A stretch of 64,000 nt of DNA from JAFGBI01 sp964454025 (GCA_964454025.1 CAYVRP010000019.1:28579-92578), one strand, 5' to 3'; positions 24,435 to 33,836 are shown, numbered from the stretch's first letter. Made by a program: numbers and translations. Notes: generated by a model not told the origin, from the sequence alone.

Positions 24435-25133
24435 ATGCCGCCCACGGTCCTCCTGTTCGACGTCGACGGCACCCTGCTGACAGCAGGCGGGGCGGGTCGC
24501 CGGGCGCTCGTCCGCGCGTTCGCCGCCGAGCTCGGCCACGGGGAGGTCGTGGAGGCGATCGACCTCCGGGGAATGACCGACCCGGCGGTGTTCCGCGAGG
24601 CGGTGGAGGCGACGGGCCGCTCCCCCGATCCCCGCCTCCTCTCCCGGCTCGTGGCGGCCTACCTCGCCTTCCTCCCCGAGGAGCTCGACCGGTCAGAGTC
24701 GTTCACCCTGCTGCCGGGCGTGCGGCGGGTGGTCGCCGCCGCCCGCGCCTGCCCGGGCGTGGCCGTGGGGCTCGGCACCGGAAACTTCGAGCGGGGCGCG
24801 CGCCTCAAGCTCGCGCGCGGCGGGCTTCACGACGTCTTCCCGTTCGGAGGCTTCGGCGACGACGCCGAGGCGCGCGCCGAGGTGCTGCGGGTCGGCGCCG
24901 AGCGGGGAGCGCGACGCCTGGAGACACCCCTCGCTCGTTGCCGGGTGGTCGTGATCGGAGACACTCCCCGCGACGTCGCCGCGGCGCGCGCGATCGGCGC
25001 CGAGTCGGTCGCCGTCGCGACGGGCGGGTTCGACGTCGGCGCGCTCCGCGCCGCTGGCGCCACCGCGGTCCACGAGTCGCTGGCGGCCGAGGGCGCGCTC
25101 GCGTCGATCCTGGGCCCGACAGCGTCTCGCTGA
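24435..25133 (+). CDS. HAD-superfamily phosphatase (phosphoglycolate phosphatase-like)
   Basis: A 232-residue HAD hydrolase with the four motifs in order: LLFDVDGTLL (nucleophile Asp), GLGTGNFE (motif II Thr), the Lys of ARLKLARGG, and VVIGDTPRDV. An alpha-helical cap is inserted after motif I, as in the phosphoglycolate/beta-phosphoglucomutase branch. It dephosphorylates a small metabolite, and the substrate cannot be fixed. It overlaps no neighbour, and the start at ATG 24435 opens directly into PPTVLLFDVDG. Convergent with the GH94 gene 21 bp away. Confidence 0.88.
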   Translation: MPPTVLLFDVDGTLLTAGGAGRRALVRAFAAELGHGEVVEAIDLRGMTDPAVFREAVEATGRSPDPRLLSRLVAAYLAFLPEELDRSESFTLLPGVRRVVAAARACPGVAVGLGTGNFERGARLKLARGGLHDVFPFGGFGDDAEARAEVLRVGAERGARRLETPLARCRVVVIGDTPRDVAAARAIGAESVAVATGGFDVGALRAAGATAVHESLAAEGALASILGPTASR

Positions 25134-25154
25134 ACGCCTCGGCGCCCACTCGAC

Positions 25155-27554
25155 TCAACCGAGCTCGACCCGAACGCGCACGCTGGCCCCCGCGGGGGCC
25201 ACCGGCACCGGTGAAGACGGATCCACGACCACGCCATCGACCTCGAGCACCCGCACCCCCGCCTCGACGTGCCGCGGGTTCTCCACGGTGATGTGGTAGT
25301 CGGCCCCCCGGAAGCGACGACGGACGGTGAAGCCGCCCCAGTCCGCCGGCACCACCGGATCGAGGCGCAGCCCGGAGTACTCCGGCCGCACGCCGAGCAG
25401 GTACTGGGTGGCCGCGTAGTACGACCACGCGGCCGTGCCGGTCAGCCACGGGAGCCGCGACGCCCCGAACCGGGGGCTCGCCCGGCCGTGGGTGGACTGA
25501 CAGTGCACGTAGGGCTCGACCTGCCGGATCTCCGCCCGGGTGTTGTAGGCAGCCGGCATGTACGCCCGGTAGTACTCCCAGGCCCGGCCCCCGCGGCGAA
25601 GCAGGGCCTCCGCGATCACCGCCCAGCCCTGCGGGTGGCAGAAGATGGACCCGTTCTCCTTCATCCCGGGGTTGAAGAGCACCGCGCGCACGACCGCGAC
25701 GTCCGTCTTCACGAACGGGGGATCGCAGAGCATCACCCCGTAGGGGGTGGCCAGCCGCTCGTGCACCGAGTCCATGGCGCGGCGTGCCCGTTCGCCGGTG
25801 GCGGCGCCGCTCAGCACCGCCCACGACTGCGGGTTGAGGAAGATGGATCCCTCCGGATCACGCCGGGTCCCGATGACAGAGCCGTCCTCACGGAACGCGC
25901 GCACGTACCACTCGCCGTCCCAGCAGCAGGCCTCGATCGCGGCGTCGAGCGCGGCGAGCCGCCCGCGAGCCCATTCCGCCTCTGCCGCCTCGGCCAGCAG
26001 CTCGGCGATCTCCACGTAGGTCGCCAGCGCATGGCGGAGCTGGAACGCGACGAACACGCTCTCCCCCCGGTACCCGAGCTTCAGCGTGTCGTTCCAGTCC
26101 GCCGACAGGCCGCAAGGTAGCCCGTGGGCTCCGCTGCGCTCCAGGTTGAATTCGATGGCGCGGCGCAGGTGGCCGAAGACCGTCGCCTCGCCGCGATCGG
26201 AGTACGGCAACACGCGCGAGAAGAAGCCCACGTCGCCGGTCTCCTTCACGTAGGCGGGGACGGTGTTGAACAGCCAGAGGCAGTCGTCGGCGCGGTACTC
26301 CTCCGGGTGGGGCGGGGGCTCCTGACCGGGGCGGTGAGCGAACGGCTTGACCACCGGCATCGCGCCGCCGGTGGAGGCCTGACCCGTGATCATGAGCTCG
26401 AGCCGCTCCCGCGCGGGCCCGGCGATCGCCGGCAGCACCCCCAGGATGTCCTGGACCGTGTCGCGGTAGCCCAGCCCGTCACGTCCACCGGCGTACACCA
26501 GGCTCGCCGCTCGTGACCAGGTGTACGTCACCAGGCAATTGTACGCGTTCCAGACGTTGATCATGCTGTCGAAGTCGGAGTCCGGGGACTCGACGACGAG
26601 AGCGCCGAGCCGATCGTGCCAGTGCGCGCGCAGCGCCTCGAGGGCGGCCCGCGCCGCCGCTGGACTGTGCATCTCCCTCCGAGCCGCGCGGCCGGCGACC
26701 GCGGCCCGGCCCACGCCCAGGAGCACGAGGAGCTCACGCCGCTCCCCCGGCTCGAGCACGACGTCGATCTGGAAGACGCCGCATGCGTTGTCGCCGCTGG
26801 CCAGCGAGCCCGTGCAGGCGCCGCGCTCGACCACGAGCGGGTTGGCATAGGACCGGTACGGCCCGCCCAGGAACGCCTCCCGATCCGTGTCGAACCCCGA
26901 GGGGTCACCGCCGACGACGCCGAAGAAGGTGTGGCGGGACTGATCTCGGTTCTGGAAGTCCTGCGGATCCTCGGGGAGGTTGTGGCAGATGCTCTGCGCG
27001 ATCATCCCGTCGACCAGCTCGCAGCGCACGATGTACTGCGAGTACTGCATGTTGAACTGGTCGTGGTACGGCGCCCATTCGCTCGCGTACTCGACGAAGG
27101 GGAACACCGAGAGGCGCCGCGGCCGGTCGCTCTCGTTGGTGACCTCGAGCAGCCAGACCTCGAAATCCCGATCGAGCGGCACGAAATACGTGCTCTCGGT
27201 GACGATCCCGTCGTAGCGCGCGGTGAGGATGGTGTAGCCGGTCCCGTGGCGGCAACGGGCCTGGAACCGCTCGAGCGGCTTGCCGACGGGCTGCCACGAG
27301 CCGCTCCAGAAGTCCCCGGAGTCCCGATCGCGCAGGTAGAAGTAGCGGCCCGGCTGATCGAGAGGCACGTTGTTGAACCAGAGTCGGGTGAAGCGCCCCT
27401 GCACCGCCGAGTGGAAGAAGCTGTACCCGCCGGCGTTGTTGGTTACGATCGCGCCGTAGCGCGTGTTGCCGAGGTAGTTGCTCCACGAGCGAGGCGTGTC
27501 GGGACGATCGATCACGTACTCGCGATTGGCGTCGTCAAAGCGACCGTACTGCAC
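25155..27554 (-). CDS. GH94 disaccharide phosphorylase (cellobiose phosphorylase-like)
   Basis: A 799-residue enzyme of the usual GH94 length. It opens with the family signature GRFDDANREYVI and WSNYLGNTRYGAIVTNNAGGY. The catalytic general acid is in SADWNDTL (Asp about 489), with GYRDTVQDILG and WLTGTAAWSYYAATQYLLG also conserved. It phosphorolyses a beta-linked disaccharide to sugar 1-phosphate plus free sugar in the cytosol. Cellobiose fits the GH1, GH6 and CBM3 neighbours, but N,N'-diacetylchitobiose or laminaribiose phosphorylases look similar and cannot be excluded. GTG 27554 sits behind a strong AGAAGGAG. Confidence 0.9.
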   Translation of the reverse strand: MQYGRFDDANREYVIDRPDTPRSWSNYLGNTRYGAIVTNNAGGYSFFHSAVQGRFTRLWFNNVPLDQPGRYFYLRDRDSGDFWSGSWQPVGKPLERFQARCRHGTGYTILTARYDGIVTESTYFVPLDRDFEVWLLEVTNESDRPRRLSVFPFVEYASEWAPYHDQFNMQYSQYIVRCELVDGMIAQSICHNLPEDPQDFQNRDQSRHTFFGVVGGDPSGFDTDREAFLGGPYRSYANPLVVERGACTGSLASGDNACGVFQIDVVLEPGERRELLVLLGVGRAAVAGRAARREMHSPAAARAALEALRAHWHDRLGALVVESPDSDFDSMINVWNAYNCLVTYTWSRAASLVYAGGRDGLGYRDTVQDILGVLPAIAGPARERLELMITGQASTGGAMPVVKPFAHRPGQEPPPHPEEYRADDCLWLFNTVPAYVKETGDVGFFSRVLPYSDRGEATVFGHLRRAIEFNLERSGAHGLPCGLSADWNDTLKLGYRGESVFVAFQLRHALATYVEIAELLAEAAEAEWARGRLAALDAAIEACCWDGEWYVRAFREDGSVIGTRRDPEGSIFLNPQSWAVLSGAATGERARRAMDSVHERLATPYGVMLCDPPFVKTDVAVVRAVLFNPGMKENGSIFCHPQGWAVIAEALLRRGGRAWEYYRAYMPAAYNTRAEIRQVEPYVHCQSTHGRASPRFGASRLPWLTGTAAWSYYAATQYLLGVRPEYSGLRLDPVVPADWGGFTVRRRFRGADYHITVENPRHVEAGVRVLEVDGVVVDPSSPVPVAPAGASVRVRVELG

Positions 27555-27618
27555 CAGGGGCTCCTTCTGCGGTTCGCTGGCCCCGGGTCACTGCGCGGCG
27601 ACCGGAGCACCAGGGTGA

Positions 27619-28341
27619 TCATCGAGCCGAGTCGATGACAGGATCGATGAGGGCGGCGACCCGAGCGTCCTCGAGGCCGAGCGCCTCCGTGAGCCGGCGG
27701 AGCCAGGCTGCCTTCTCCGGGGTCACGGTGCCGTCCGCGCTCGCGACGACGGCCGCGAGCACCAGGGACGTCTCCGCCTTCACGGGATCCTCCCGGAGCG
27801 TCGCGACGGTGCGCTCGAAGCAGGCGTCGGCGCCGTGACGCGCGACGGCGCGCGCCGATGCGTCGAGCATCGCGTCCATGTGGGCCGTCCGGATCCGATC
27901 GGAGGAGAGGATCTCGAGCGCCCCGCGCAGCACCTCCCGGTCGACGTTGCGGATCCGCCGATCCGCCAGCATCACCAGGTACATCAGCTCGCAGATGGCG
28001 CCGAACTCCTCGACGAACTCCTTCGCCTCCAGGACGCTGGGGGGCGTCCTGTGCAGCAGCAGCGAGGGACGCGCGCGCCCGCGCTCGCGGAGCCGATCAC
28101 GAAGTTCCTCGAGCTTCCCGGCGGGGAGGACCCAAGACACGCGCGATTTATACACGCGCCGGGCCGCGATCCGGAGGAATTCGGAGGGCTGAACGGGTGC
28201 GTAGCCCAGGGCGGAGGCCTGGTTGCACGCGGCGATCGGGCCGGAGCTGGGCTCCACGACGTCGGACCCCGCGCCAGGCGGGCTCGGGGCGGAGGCCTTG
28301 AACGGAGCGGCGGCGGCGGTACGCTCGAGCGGGGTGCGCAC
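27619..28341 (-). CDS. TerB-like helical protein
   Basis: A 240-residue protein. The C-terminal 140 residues resemble the TerB/TerB-like helical fold, with two acidic loops (MLADRRIRNVDREVL and ASADGTVTPEKAAWL), a putative metal-binding arrangement. The 60 N-terminal residues are Ala/Pro/Ser-rich. The start is uncertain. GTG 28341 would overlap the divergent TPR gene by 8 bp; GTG at 28155 or 28140 would remove the low-complexity part and leave a TATAAA-containing promoter region. Function unknown: TerB domains occur in tellurite and stress proteins and in many signalling contexts. Confidence 0.7.
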   Translation of the reverse strand: MRTPLERTAAAAPFKASAPSPPGAGSDVVEPSSGPIAACNQASALGYAPVQPSEFLRIAARRVYKSRVSWVLPAGKLEELRDRLRERGRARPSLLLHRTPPSVLEAKEFVEEFGAICELMYLVMLADRRIRNVDREVLRGALEILSSDRIRTAHMDAMLDASARAVARHGADACFERTVATLREDPVKAETSLVLAAVVASADGTVTPEKAAWLRRLTEALGLEDARVAALIDPVIDSAR

Positions 28342-28825
28342 CAGGGCTCTGCTCGACGAGGCGAAGAGCGCGGCGCAGCGGCGCGAGTTCGGCCGCGCCG
28401 AGAGCCTGGTGCGCGAGGTGCTCGCGGCGCGACCCGACCACGTCCCCGCCCTCGATCTGCTGGGCGTCGTGCTCTACTTCCAGGGCCGGCCGGCTGAGGC
28501 CGAGGCGGTCTGTCGCCGAACGCTGGAGCTCAAGCCCGATCATCCCTACGCGCTCAAGGGGCTCGGGCTCTGCCTGGCGAAGGAGGGCGACCTCGCGGGC
28601 GCGATCGCGTCCATCGAGCGTGCCATCGCGCTCAAGCCCGACTGGTTCGATCCCTACTGGGATCTGGCCGTCACCCTGGTCGACGCCGGGCGCATGGCGG
28701 ACGCGGTGGCGGTCGTCCAGCGCGGACGCGTCGCGCTCCCAGATCGGGCGCGTGACTGGGAGCGCATGGAGCGACACGCGAGGACCTCCGGGGCGCGCGC
28801 GCTGCGCCGCGGGCTCGCGGACTGA
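28334..28825 (+). CDS. TPR-repeat protein
   Basis: A 163-residue protein built of about three tetratricopeptide repeats: AAQRREFGRAESLVREVLAA, LGVVLYFQGRPAEAEAV and LGLCLAKEGDLAGAIASIE, then a capping helix. Such proteins are protein-protein adaptors. No signal peptide or membrane segment is present. GTG at 28334 is taken as the start because the preceding in-frame residues are not TPR-like and overlap the divergent TerB-like gene. A partner is not evident from the neighbourhood. Confidence 0.8.
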   Translation: MRTRALLDEAKSAAQRREFGRAESLVREVLAARPDHVPALDLLGVVLYFQGRPAEAEAVCRRTLELKPDHPYALKGLGLCLAKEGDLAGAIASIERAIALKPDWFDPYWDLAVTLVDAGRMADAVAVVQRGRVALPDRARDWERMERHARTSGARALRRGLAD

Positions 28826-28856
28826 GCCCGACTCTCGACCGCCACCGGGTCGAGGC

Positions 28857-29399
28857 TCACTCGTCCTGGTGCGCCTCGCCCAGGGCGACGTCGACCATCA
28901 GGTCGTGGGCGACCACCTCGAGCGCCGCCGTGAGGTCACTGACCGCCACCGTGAGCGGCGAGCGCAAGCGCGCCCGGGCGCGGAAGAGCAGCTCGCCGGA
29001 CATGGGTGCGCTGACGCACTCGGTGACGAGCTCCTCGACGTTGACGCCGCGCCGGGCGAGCGCCTGCGAGATCTCCCGCACGATGCCGGGTCGATCGTGA
29101 CCCACGAGCTCCAGATCGAGCAGGCGCGATGCCGGCGCCGGCGCGGCTTCCGCGGCGGACGCCTCGACGACGATCCGGAGCCCCCTCTGCTGCAGCGCTC
29201 CGAGCTCTGCCTCGAGCGCGGTGCGAGCCGTCTCGGGAACCGCGACCCGCAGGATCCCGGCGAACTGCCCGGCGAGGCGGGCCATGCGGCTCTCCAGCCA
29301 GTTGCCCCCGTGGCGGGCCACCGCGTCGCTCACCGCCTCCACCAGGCCGGGTCGATCCGGGCCGATGAGGACCAGCACCAGGTTCGTCGTCGGGTTCAC
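28857..29399 (-). CDS. Tandem ACT-domain protein (GcvR-like)
   Basis: A 180-residue protein made of two ACT domains: VLVLIGPDRPGLVEAVSDAV with GGNWLESRM, and LELVGHDRPGIVREISQAL with GVNVEELVTE. This layout matches GcvR, the glycine-cleavage accessory repressor, and related amino-acid-binding regulators. No DNA-binding domain is visible, so it would act by binding another protein. No glycine-cleavage genes are in the window. ATG 29399 directly precedes the first domain. Confidence 0.85.
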   Translation of the reverse strand: MNPTTNLVLVLIGPDRPGLVEAVSDAVARHGGNWLESRMARLAGQFAGILRVAVPETARTALEAELGALQQRGLRIVVEASAAEAAPAPASRLLDLELVGHDRPGIVREISQALARRGVNVEELVTECVSAPMSGELLFRARARLRSPLTVAVSDLTAALEVVAHDLMVDVALGEAHQDE

Positions 29400-29676
29400 G
29401 GGACCTCCCGCCGCGCGGTCGCGGCGCCGATGCTTCTAGCAGCGGCCTGCGCCCGGAGGAACACCCCGGACCCCGCCACGCCCCGGGCGCGGCGATCAGC
29501 GCGATGGCTGGCGCCAATCGACCACCGGGAGCCCCGCTCGCGGGACCGATCTCACCCGAAACGCCGCCGCGCGCGCGCCCGCGCGCGGCCCCGGTGCAGC
29601 CCGAGCGTGGCCCGCCCCGTCGGCGGCCGGATCGGTGCGCTGGCCCCCCGGGACGTCGCGCTCTAGGCTTCGCCTG

Positions 29677-30171
29677 GTGACGAGGAATCGGTGCGCCGCG
29701 CTCGCCTGGACCCTGGTCCTCGCCGCGACCATGCGCGCCCCGACCGCCCGGGCAGAGACGGAGGAGCACCGCGCGCGGCGCGCCCGCGAGATCCTGGCCG
29801 CGGTCAATAGCCCCTTCTGTCCGGCCACCACCATCGCGTCCTGCGGGAGCCCCCAGGCCGCCGCCTGGCGCCACGACATCCAGCGCTGGGTGGACGAGGG
29901 GCTGACGAAGAACGAGATCTGCGCTCGGCTCGAGGCCCGTGCCGGGCAGCGGCTCTGCGCTGGGCCACGCACCCCGCTGGAAGCCGCGGTGCCCTTCCTG
30001 GTCAGCCTCGGGGCGGTCGGCGTCCTGGGGCTGGTGCTCCGACGCCTCGTTCGCCGTGCGCCAGCGGCGCGGCGAGCCGACCCCGCGACACCAAGCGGCG
30101 ACGCGCGCGCCGCGGCGCGCGACGCGGCCCTCGATCGAGAGCTCGCGGCCCTGGAAGACGATCGCCCATGA
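29677..30171 (+). CDS. CcmH-like cytochrome c biogenesis protein with variant Cys motif
   Basis: A 164-residue exported protein: a signal peptide (CAALAWTLVLAATMRAPTARA) followed by a helical CcmH-type domain and one C-terminal membrane helix (LEAAVPFLVSLGAVGVLGLVL). Classical CcmH carries LRCxxCQ. Here the equivalent place reads NSPFCPATTIASCGSPQ, two cysteines much further apart, a variant I associate with delta-proteobacterial relatives. It would reduce apocytochrome c or hold it for haem attachment. No other ccm gene is nearby. GTG 29677 gives a normal signal peptide. Its stop overlaps the next start (ATGA), so the two are translationally coupled. Confidence 0.7.
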   Translation: MTRNRCAALAWTLVLAATMRAPTARAETEEHRARRAREILAAVNSPFCPATTIASCGSPQAAAWRHDIQRWVDEGLTKNEICARLEARAGQRLCAGPRTPLEAAVPFLVSLGAVGVLGLVLRRLVRRAPAARRADPATPSGDARAAARDAALDRELAALEDDRP

Positions 30172-31196
30172 GTCGAGCGGCGCCCGCTGGGCTCGTCTGG
30201 CCCGCGCTCATCCTGCGCGCCGTGGCTTGCGGCAAGCCGAGCGCCGAGGTGCACCGGCCGGCACCGGGCTCCCCGAGACGGCCGGCGGCGCCCCCACCGG
30301 CCGCCCCGACTCCGGTCGCGTCGGCGCCGACCTCCGGCTCCGGCGCCCGGGTCCCCGCGCCGCCGCGCGCGGACGCGGGCGCCGCGAGCCCGGGCCTCGA
30401 AGCTTCGGCGCGTCCGGAGAGCGCCTCCGCCGCGAGTGCGGCTTCCGCTGCGACGGGGTGCCCCCCGGAGATGGCTCGCGTCGAACGGTCGTGCATCGAC
30501 CGCTGGGAGGCGACGCTCGTCGCGCTCGCCGACGACGGGTCGGAGGAGCTCCACCCGTACTGGCAGGTGCCGGAGGCCGACCGACCCTTCCGCGCGCGCG
30601 CGGCGCCCGGGGTCTTCCCTCAGGGCCACGTGAGCCGCCCCATCGCGGCCGCAGCCTGTGAGCAGGCCGGCACGCGCCTCTGCTCCCTGCGCGAGTGGCA
30701 CCGCGCGTGCGCCGGCCCCCGCGGGCTCACCTACCCGTACGGCCCGGAGGGCCGGCGGGGCACCTGCAACACCGCGAAGGCGCACCTGCTGAGCCAGCTC
30801 TTCGGCAACGATCCCCGGGGCTGGAAGTACGACGAGCACTTCAACAGCCCGGAACTGCTCCGCACACCCGGGTACCTGGCGCGGACGGGCGAGCACGCGG
30901 GCTGCGTCAGCGCGGACGGGATCTACGACCTCGTGGGGAACCTCCACGAGTGGGTCGCCGACGCCGTGGACTTCGATCTGCCCCGCAAGATCACCCTGAA
31001 CGCCGAAATCGAGCGCAAGATCGCCAAGAACCTCGGCCACGGCATCTTCATGGGGGGGTTCTTCAGCACGACCAACGAGCACGGCCGCGGCTGCCTGTTC
31101 CTGACTCCCGGTCACGAGCCCGCCTACCACGACTACTCGACCGGCTTCCGCTGCTGCCGGGACGCCGCGACCCCTGCCGCCGAGCCGCCCGAGTGA
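30168..31196 (+). CDS. FGE/sulfatase-modifying-factor domain lipoprotein
   Basis: A 342-residue protein with a signal ending in ILRAVACGK (lipobox-like VAC), about 75 residues of Ala/Pro/Ser linker, and a formylglycine-generating-enzyme-type domain: CIDRWEATLV, GTRLCSLREWHRACAG, YPYG, YDLVGNLHEWVAD, GGFFSTTNEHGRGC and YSTGFRCC. In myxobacteria most such proteins are C-type-lectin-fold surface lipoproteins, not true formylglycine enzymes. The terminal GFRCC resembles the FGE redox-cysteine region, but the active-site pair cannot be confirmed. Coupled by ATGA overlap to the CcmH-like gene. Confidence 0.82.
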   Translation: MSRAAPAGLVWPALILRAVACGKPSAEVHRPAPGSPRRPAAPPPAAPTPVASAPTSGSGARVPAPPRADAGAASPGLEASARPESASAASAASAATGCPPEMARVERSCIDRWEATLVALADDGSEELHPYWQVPEADRPFRARAAPGVFPQGHVSRPIAAAACEQAGTRLCSLREWHRACAGPRGLTYPYGPEGRRGTCNTAKAHLLSQLFGNDPRGWKYDEHFNSPELLRTPGYLARTGEHAGCVSADGIYDLVGNLHEWVADAVDFDLPRKITLNAEIERKIAKNLGHGIFMGGFFSTTNEHGRGCLFLTPGHEPAYHDYSTGFRCCRDAATPAAEPPE

Positions 31197-31212
31197 CGAG
31201 GGCGCGTTGCCT

Positions 31213-33615
31213 TCACCCACCGTCGCGAGTCGGCAGGGACGGCGAGCGACGAGCGCGGCGGCGGGCGCGGGACCGCGCGGCGCCCGCCGCCGCGACGGGC
31301 GGCAGCCCGAGCGCCCCGGCGACCCGCTGGGCCGACTCCGCCGAGCAACCGAGCCACCCCGGTAGCCGACCACGCGGGTCGGGCGCGGATCCACGGGCGA
31401 AGTCAGCTATGGAGCGCGCCACGCGCTCCACGACATCGACCCGCACCGCACGGGCGCCGACGACCGCATAGCCGACGGCGAGGTAGACCTGCGCGTCGAT
31501 CCCGGGCTCCCGCGGCAGCGACACGACGCCGGGGGCCGGTGACGGAACGCGCCGGGAATCGCCCACCTGCGCGGCAACGAGCGCCACACGCCGCGCGATC
31601 GCTCGCGGCCGGAGCAGGGCACGCGCGAAGACGTGGTGGACACCAATGACGATCCCGAGCCCGGTGAGCTGCGCTCGGTCCGCCGCGGTCAGATGCTCCA
31701 CCTCGCGAGCCGCGCTGCTCACCGGCACCGTCCCGAGGCCCTGCTCGAGCTGGTAGAGCAGCCCGCGCGCCGCGGCGCCCAGCGCGATGTCCGGCGCGGC
31801 GCGCAGCGGCGCGCAGAGCTCCGCGATCAGGTCTCGGGACCACGCGACGAGACGACGCTGGAGCCGTGAGCGGGCGCCCGCGCCGACGTCGTCGGGGAGG
31901 AGCAGGCGAACCTCGGGCCGGAGCCGATCCGGCCCCCGCGTGAGCTGGCCCAGGAGCCTGCCGTCCGCGCTGATCCGGGCCTCCCGATCGATAAGGAAGC
32001 GCTCGAACGGTGCCTCCACCAGCTCGTGCACCCAGGCGTCGCCGTCGGCCAGCCCGACGTCGCCCGCCCGCCGGAGCTCGAGCCTCAGGGAGACGAGCTT
32101 CGCGAAGGGGTGGTCGGAAACCGGCTCGGCTGGCGCCAGCGCCGACGGGGGCGGCCGCCGCGGCCGCTTGCGCGCCCGCGCGGCGCCGGCGCGCCCCACC
32201 TCGACGAAGCGCTCCACGAGGCGTTGGTGCAGGGCGTCGCTGAGGCGCGCCTCGATGGCCTCCGTGCGCTCCGCCCAGCCTCCACGCGCGTCCACCCAGC
32301 CCGGGTGGTGACTGATGTAGGTGAAGGTTCGGGTCAGCTCGATGCGAAGCATCAAGGTGTCCACATCACCTCGTACGTCGTCGAGCCGCGCCACGCTCTG
32401 CTGCAGCCAGTCGGGGTCCACCCGGGCCCGTGGTCCGCTGAGGTCGGCGAAGATGCGCGACACCAGGCGGGCGTGGTGTTCGACCAGGGACTGCCCGTAG
32501 TCCGGGATCTGGCAGGCCTCCCAGAGCAGCCCCACGAGCTCGCTCGTGCGCACGCGCGACCGGATCTCGGGCTGAGCCGCGAGGTGGCGGAGCACGGCCA
32601 GATCCATCGCGCGGTCGACGGGCCTCAGATCGGAACGGGGCGGCCGCTCGAGCAGCGAGGCGATCAGCGCGTCGAGCGAGCTCTGGTCGAGCTCCGTGTT
32701 CCGGTAGCGCGCCGCCCGGAGCGGCGGAAACCGGTGCTCCTCGATGGCGGCGACGACGGCCTCCGGGAGCGCCGGGAGCGGAGCGAGCGTTCCGAAGCTG
32801 CCGTCGGCGAGGTAGCGGCCGGCGCGCCCGGCGATCTGCGCCAGCTCGGCCACCTCGAGCGGCCGCGCCTCCCGCCCGTCGAACTTGGTGGTGGCGGCGA
32901 ACGCGACGTGCTCGACGTCCAGGTTGAGCCCCATGCCGATGGCGTCCGTCGCCACCAGGTAGTCCACCTCGCCGGCCTGATAGAGCGCCACCTGCGCGTT
33001 TCGCGTGCGCGGGGACATCCCTCCGAGCACCACCGCCGCGCCGCCTCGTGCGGCTCGGACGCGGGCGGCGAGCTCGTAGACCTGCGGCGTCGAGAAGGCG
33101 ACGACGGCGCTCCGCGGCGGCAGCCCGCGGAGGTTCGCGACTCCCGCGCCAGAGAGCCGGGAGAGCCTCGGGTAGCTCGCGATCCGGGCGACGGGCAGGA
33201 GCCGCTCGACGAGCGGCCGCGCCGTCTCGGAGCCGAGAAACCAGGTTTCGCGGGTCCCCCGCGCGCCGAGCAGGCGCGCGGTGAAGACGTGTCCGCGCTG
33301 TGGGTGCGCCATGAGCTGGATCTCGTCGATGGCGACGAAATCGACCTCGCGGTCGATTGGCATCGCCTCCACCGTGGCGACGAAGTACCGCGGCGCCTCC
33401 GGGATGCGCTTCTCCTCGCCGGTGACGAGCGCCACGGACCGTTCACCCACGCGAGCGGTGATCCGATCGTAGACCTCGCGGGCGAGGAGCCGCAGCGGAA
33501 GCCCGATCATCCCGGTGGCGTGCTCGAGCAAGCGCTCGACCGCGCGGTGGGTCTTGCCCGTGTTGGTCGGCCCGAGCAGGGCAGTGACCGGCGCGTAGGG
33601 GACCTTGGCGTCCAT
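31213..33615 (-). CDS. SUV3-type RNA/DNA helicase
   Basis: An 800-residue helicase of superfamily 2 resembling mitochondrial SUV3. It begins with LLGPTNTGKTHRAVERL (Walker A), followed by VTGEEKR, VDFVAIDEIQLM (DEIQ Walker B), GSETARPL, VVLGGMSPRTRNAQVALYQ, VATDAIGMGLNLDVEHV and QIAGRAGR. In mitochondria SUV3 unwinds RNA for degradation with a 3' exonuclease. Bacterial members exist, but their role is little studied. The C-terminal half (residues 330-800) is helical, Arg-rich at its end (ARSRARRRARRS) and possibly nucleic-acid binding. ATG 33615 is chosen over an adjacent GTG. Confidence 0.88.
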   Translation of the reverse strand: MDAKVPYAPVTALLGPTNTGKTHRAVERLLEHATGMIGLPLRLLAREVYDRITARVGERSVALVTGEEKRIPEAPRYFVATVEAMPIDREVDFVAIDEIQLMAHPQRGHVFTARLLGARGTRETWFLGSETARPLVERLLPVARIASYPRLSRLSGAGVANLRGLPPRSAVVAFSTPQVYELAARVRAARGGAAVVLGGMSPRTRNAQVALYQAGEVDYLVATDAIGMGLNLDVEHVAFAATTKFDGREARPLEVAELAQIAGRAGRYLADGSFGTLAPLPALPEAVVAAIEEHRFPPLRAARYRNTELDQSSLDALIASLLERPPRSDLRPVDRAMDLAVLRHLAAQPEIRSRVRTSELVGLLWEACQIPDYGQSLVEHHARLVSRIFADLSGPRARVDPDWLQQSVARLDDVRGDVDTLMLRIELTRTFTYISHHPGWVDARGGWAERTEAIEARLSDALHQRLVERFVEVGRAGAARARKRPRRPPPSALAPAEPVSDHPFAKLVSLRLELRRAGDVGLADGDAWVHELVEAPFERFLIDREARISADGRLLGQLTRGPDRLRPEVRLLLPDDVGAGARSRLQRRLVAWSRDLIAELCAPLRAAPDIALGAAARGLLYQLEQGLGTVPVSSAAREVEHLTAADRAQLTGLGIVIGVHHVFARALLRPRAIARRVALVAAQVGDSRRVPSPAPGVVSLPREPGIDAQVYLAVGYAVVGARAVRVDVVERVARSIADFARGSAPDPRGRLPGWLGCSAESAQRVAGALGLPPVAAAGAARSRARRRARRSPSLPTRDGG

Positions 33616-33836
33616 CACGGGCTGTCGGTGCGACGCGCAGCAGGGCGGCCGACGCCGCCGACCATAGCAGGGCGCGCGGCTCGCGGCGGCCAGCGGCCGC
33701 CCCCGGGGCAGGTGCGGGTGCTCGGCCTCCGGTTCGGCGTGCCAGCATGGAATCTCCCGGGCCGGAGCGCAGCGTCGCGGGGCCGAAGCAGCGATTGGGC
33801 TGGGCGCCCCGCCATGCCTCGCGTATGCGCTAGCTC

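Noticed and set aside
30168..31196. True formylglycine-generating enzyme
   Set aside because: No sulfatase gene is nearby, the protein is a lipoprotein with a long linker, and the active-site cysteine pair could not be confirmed.
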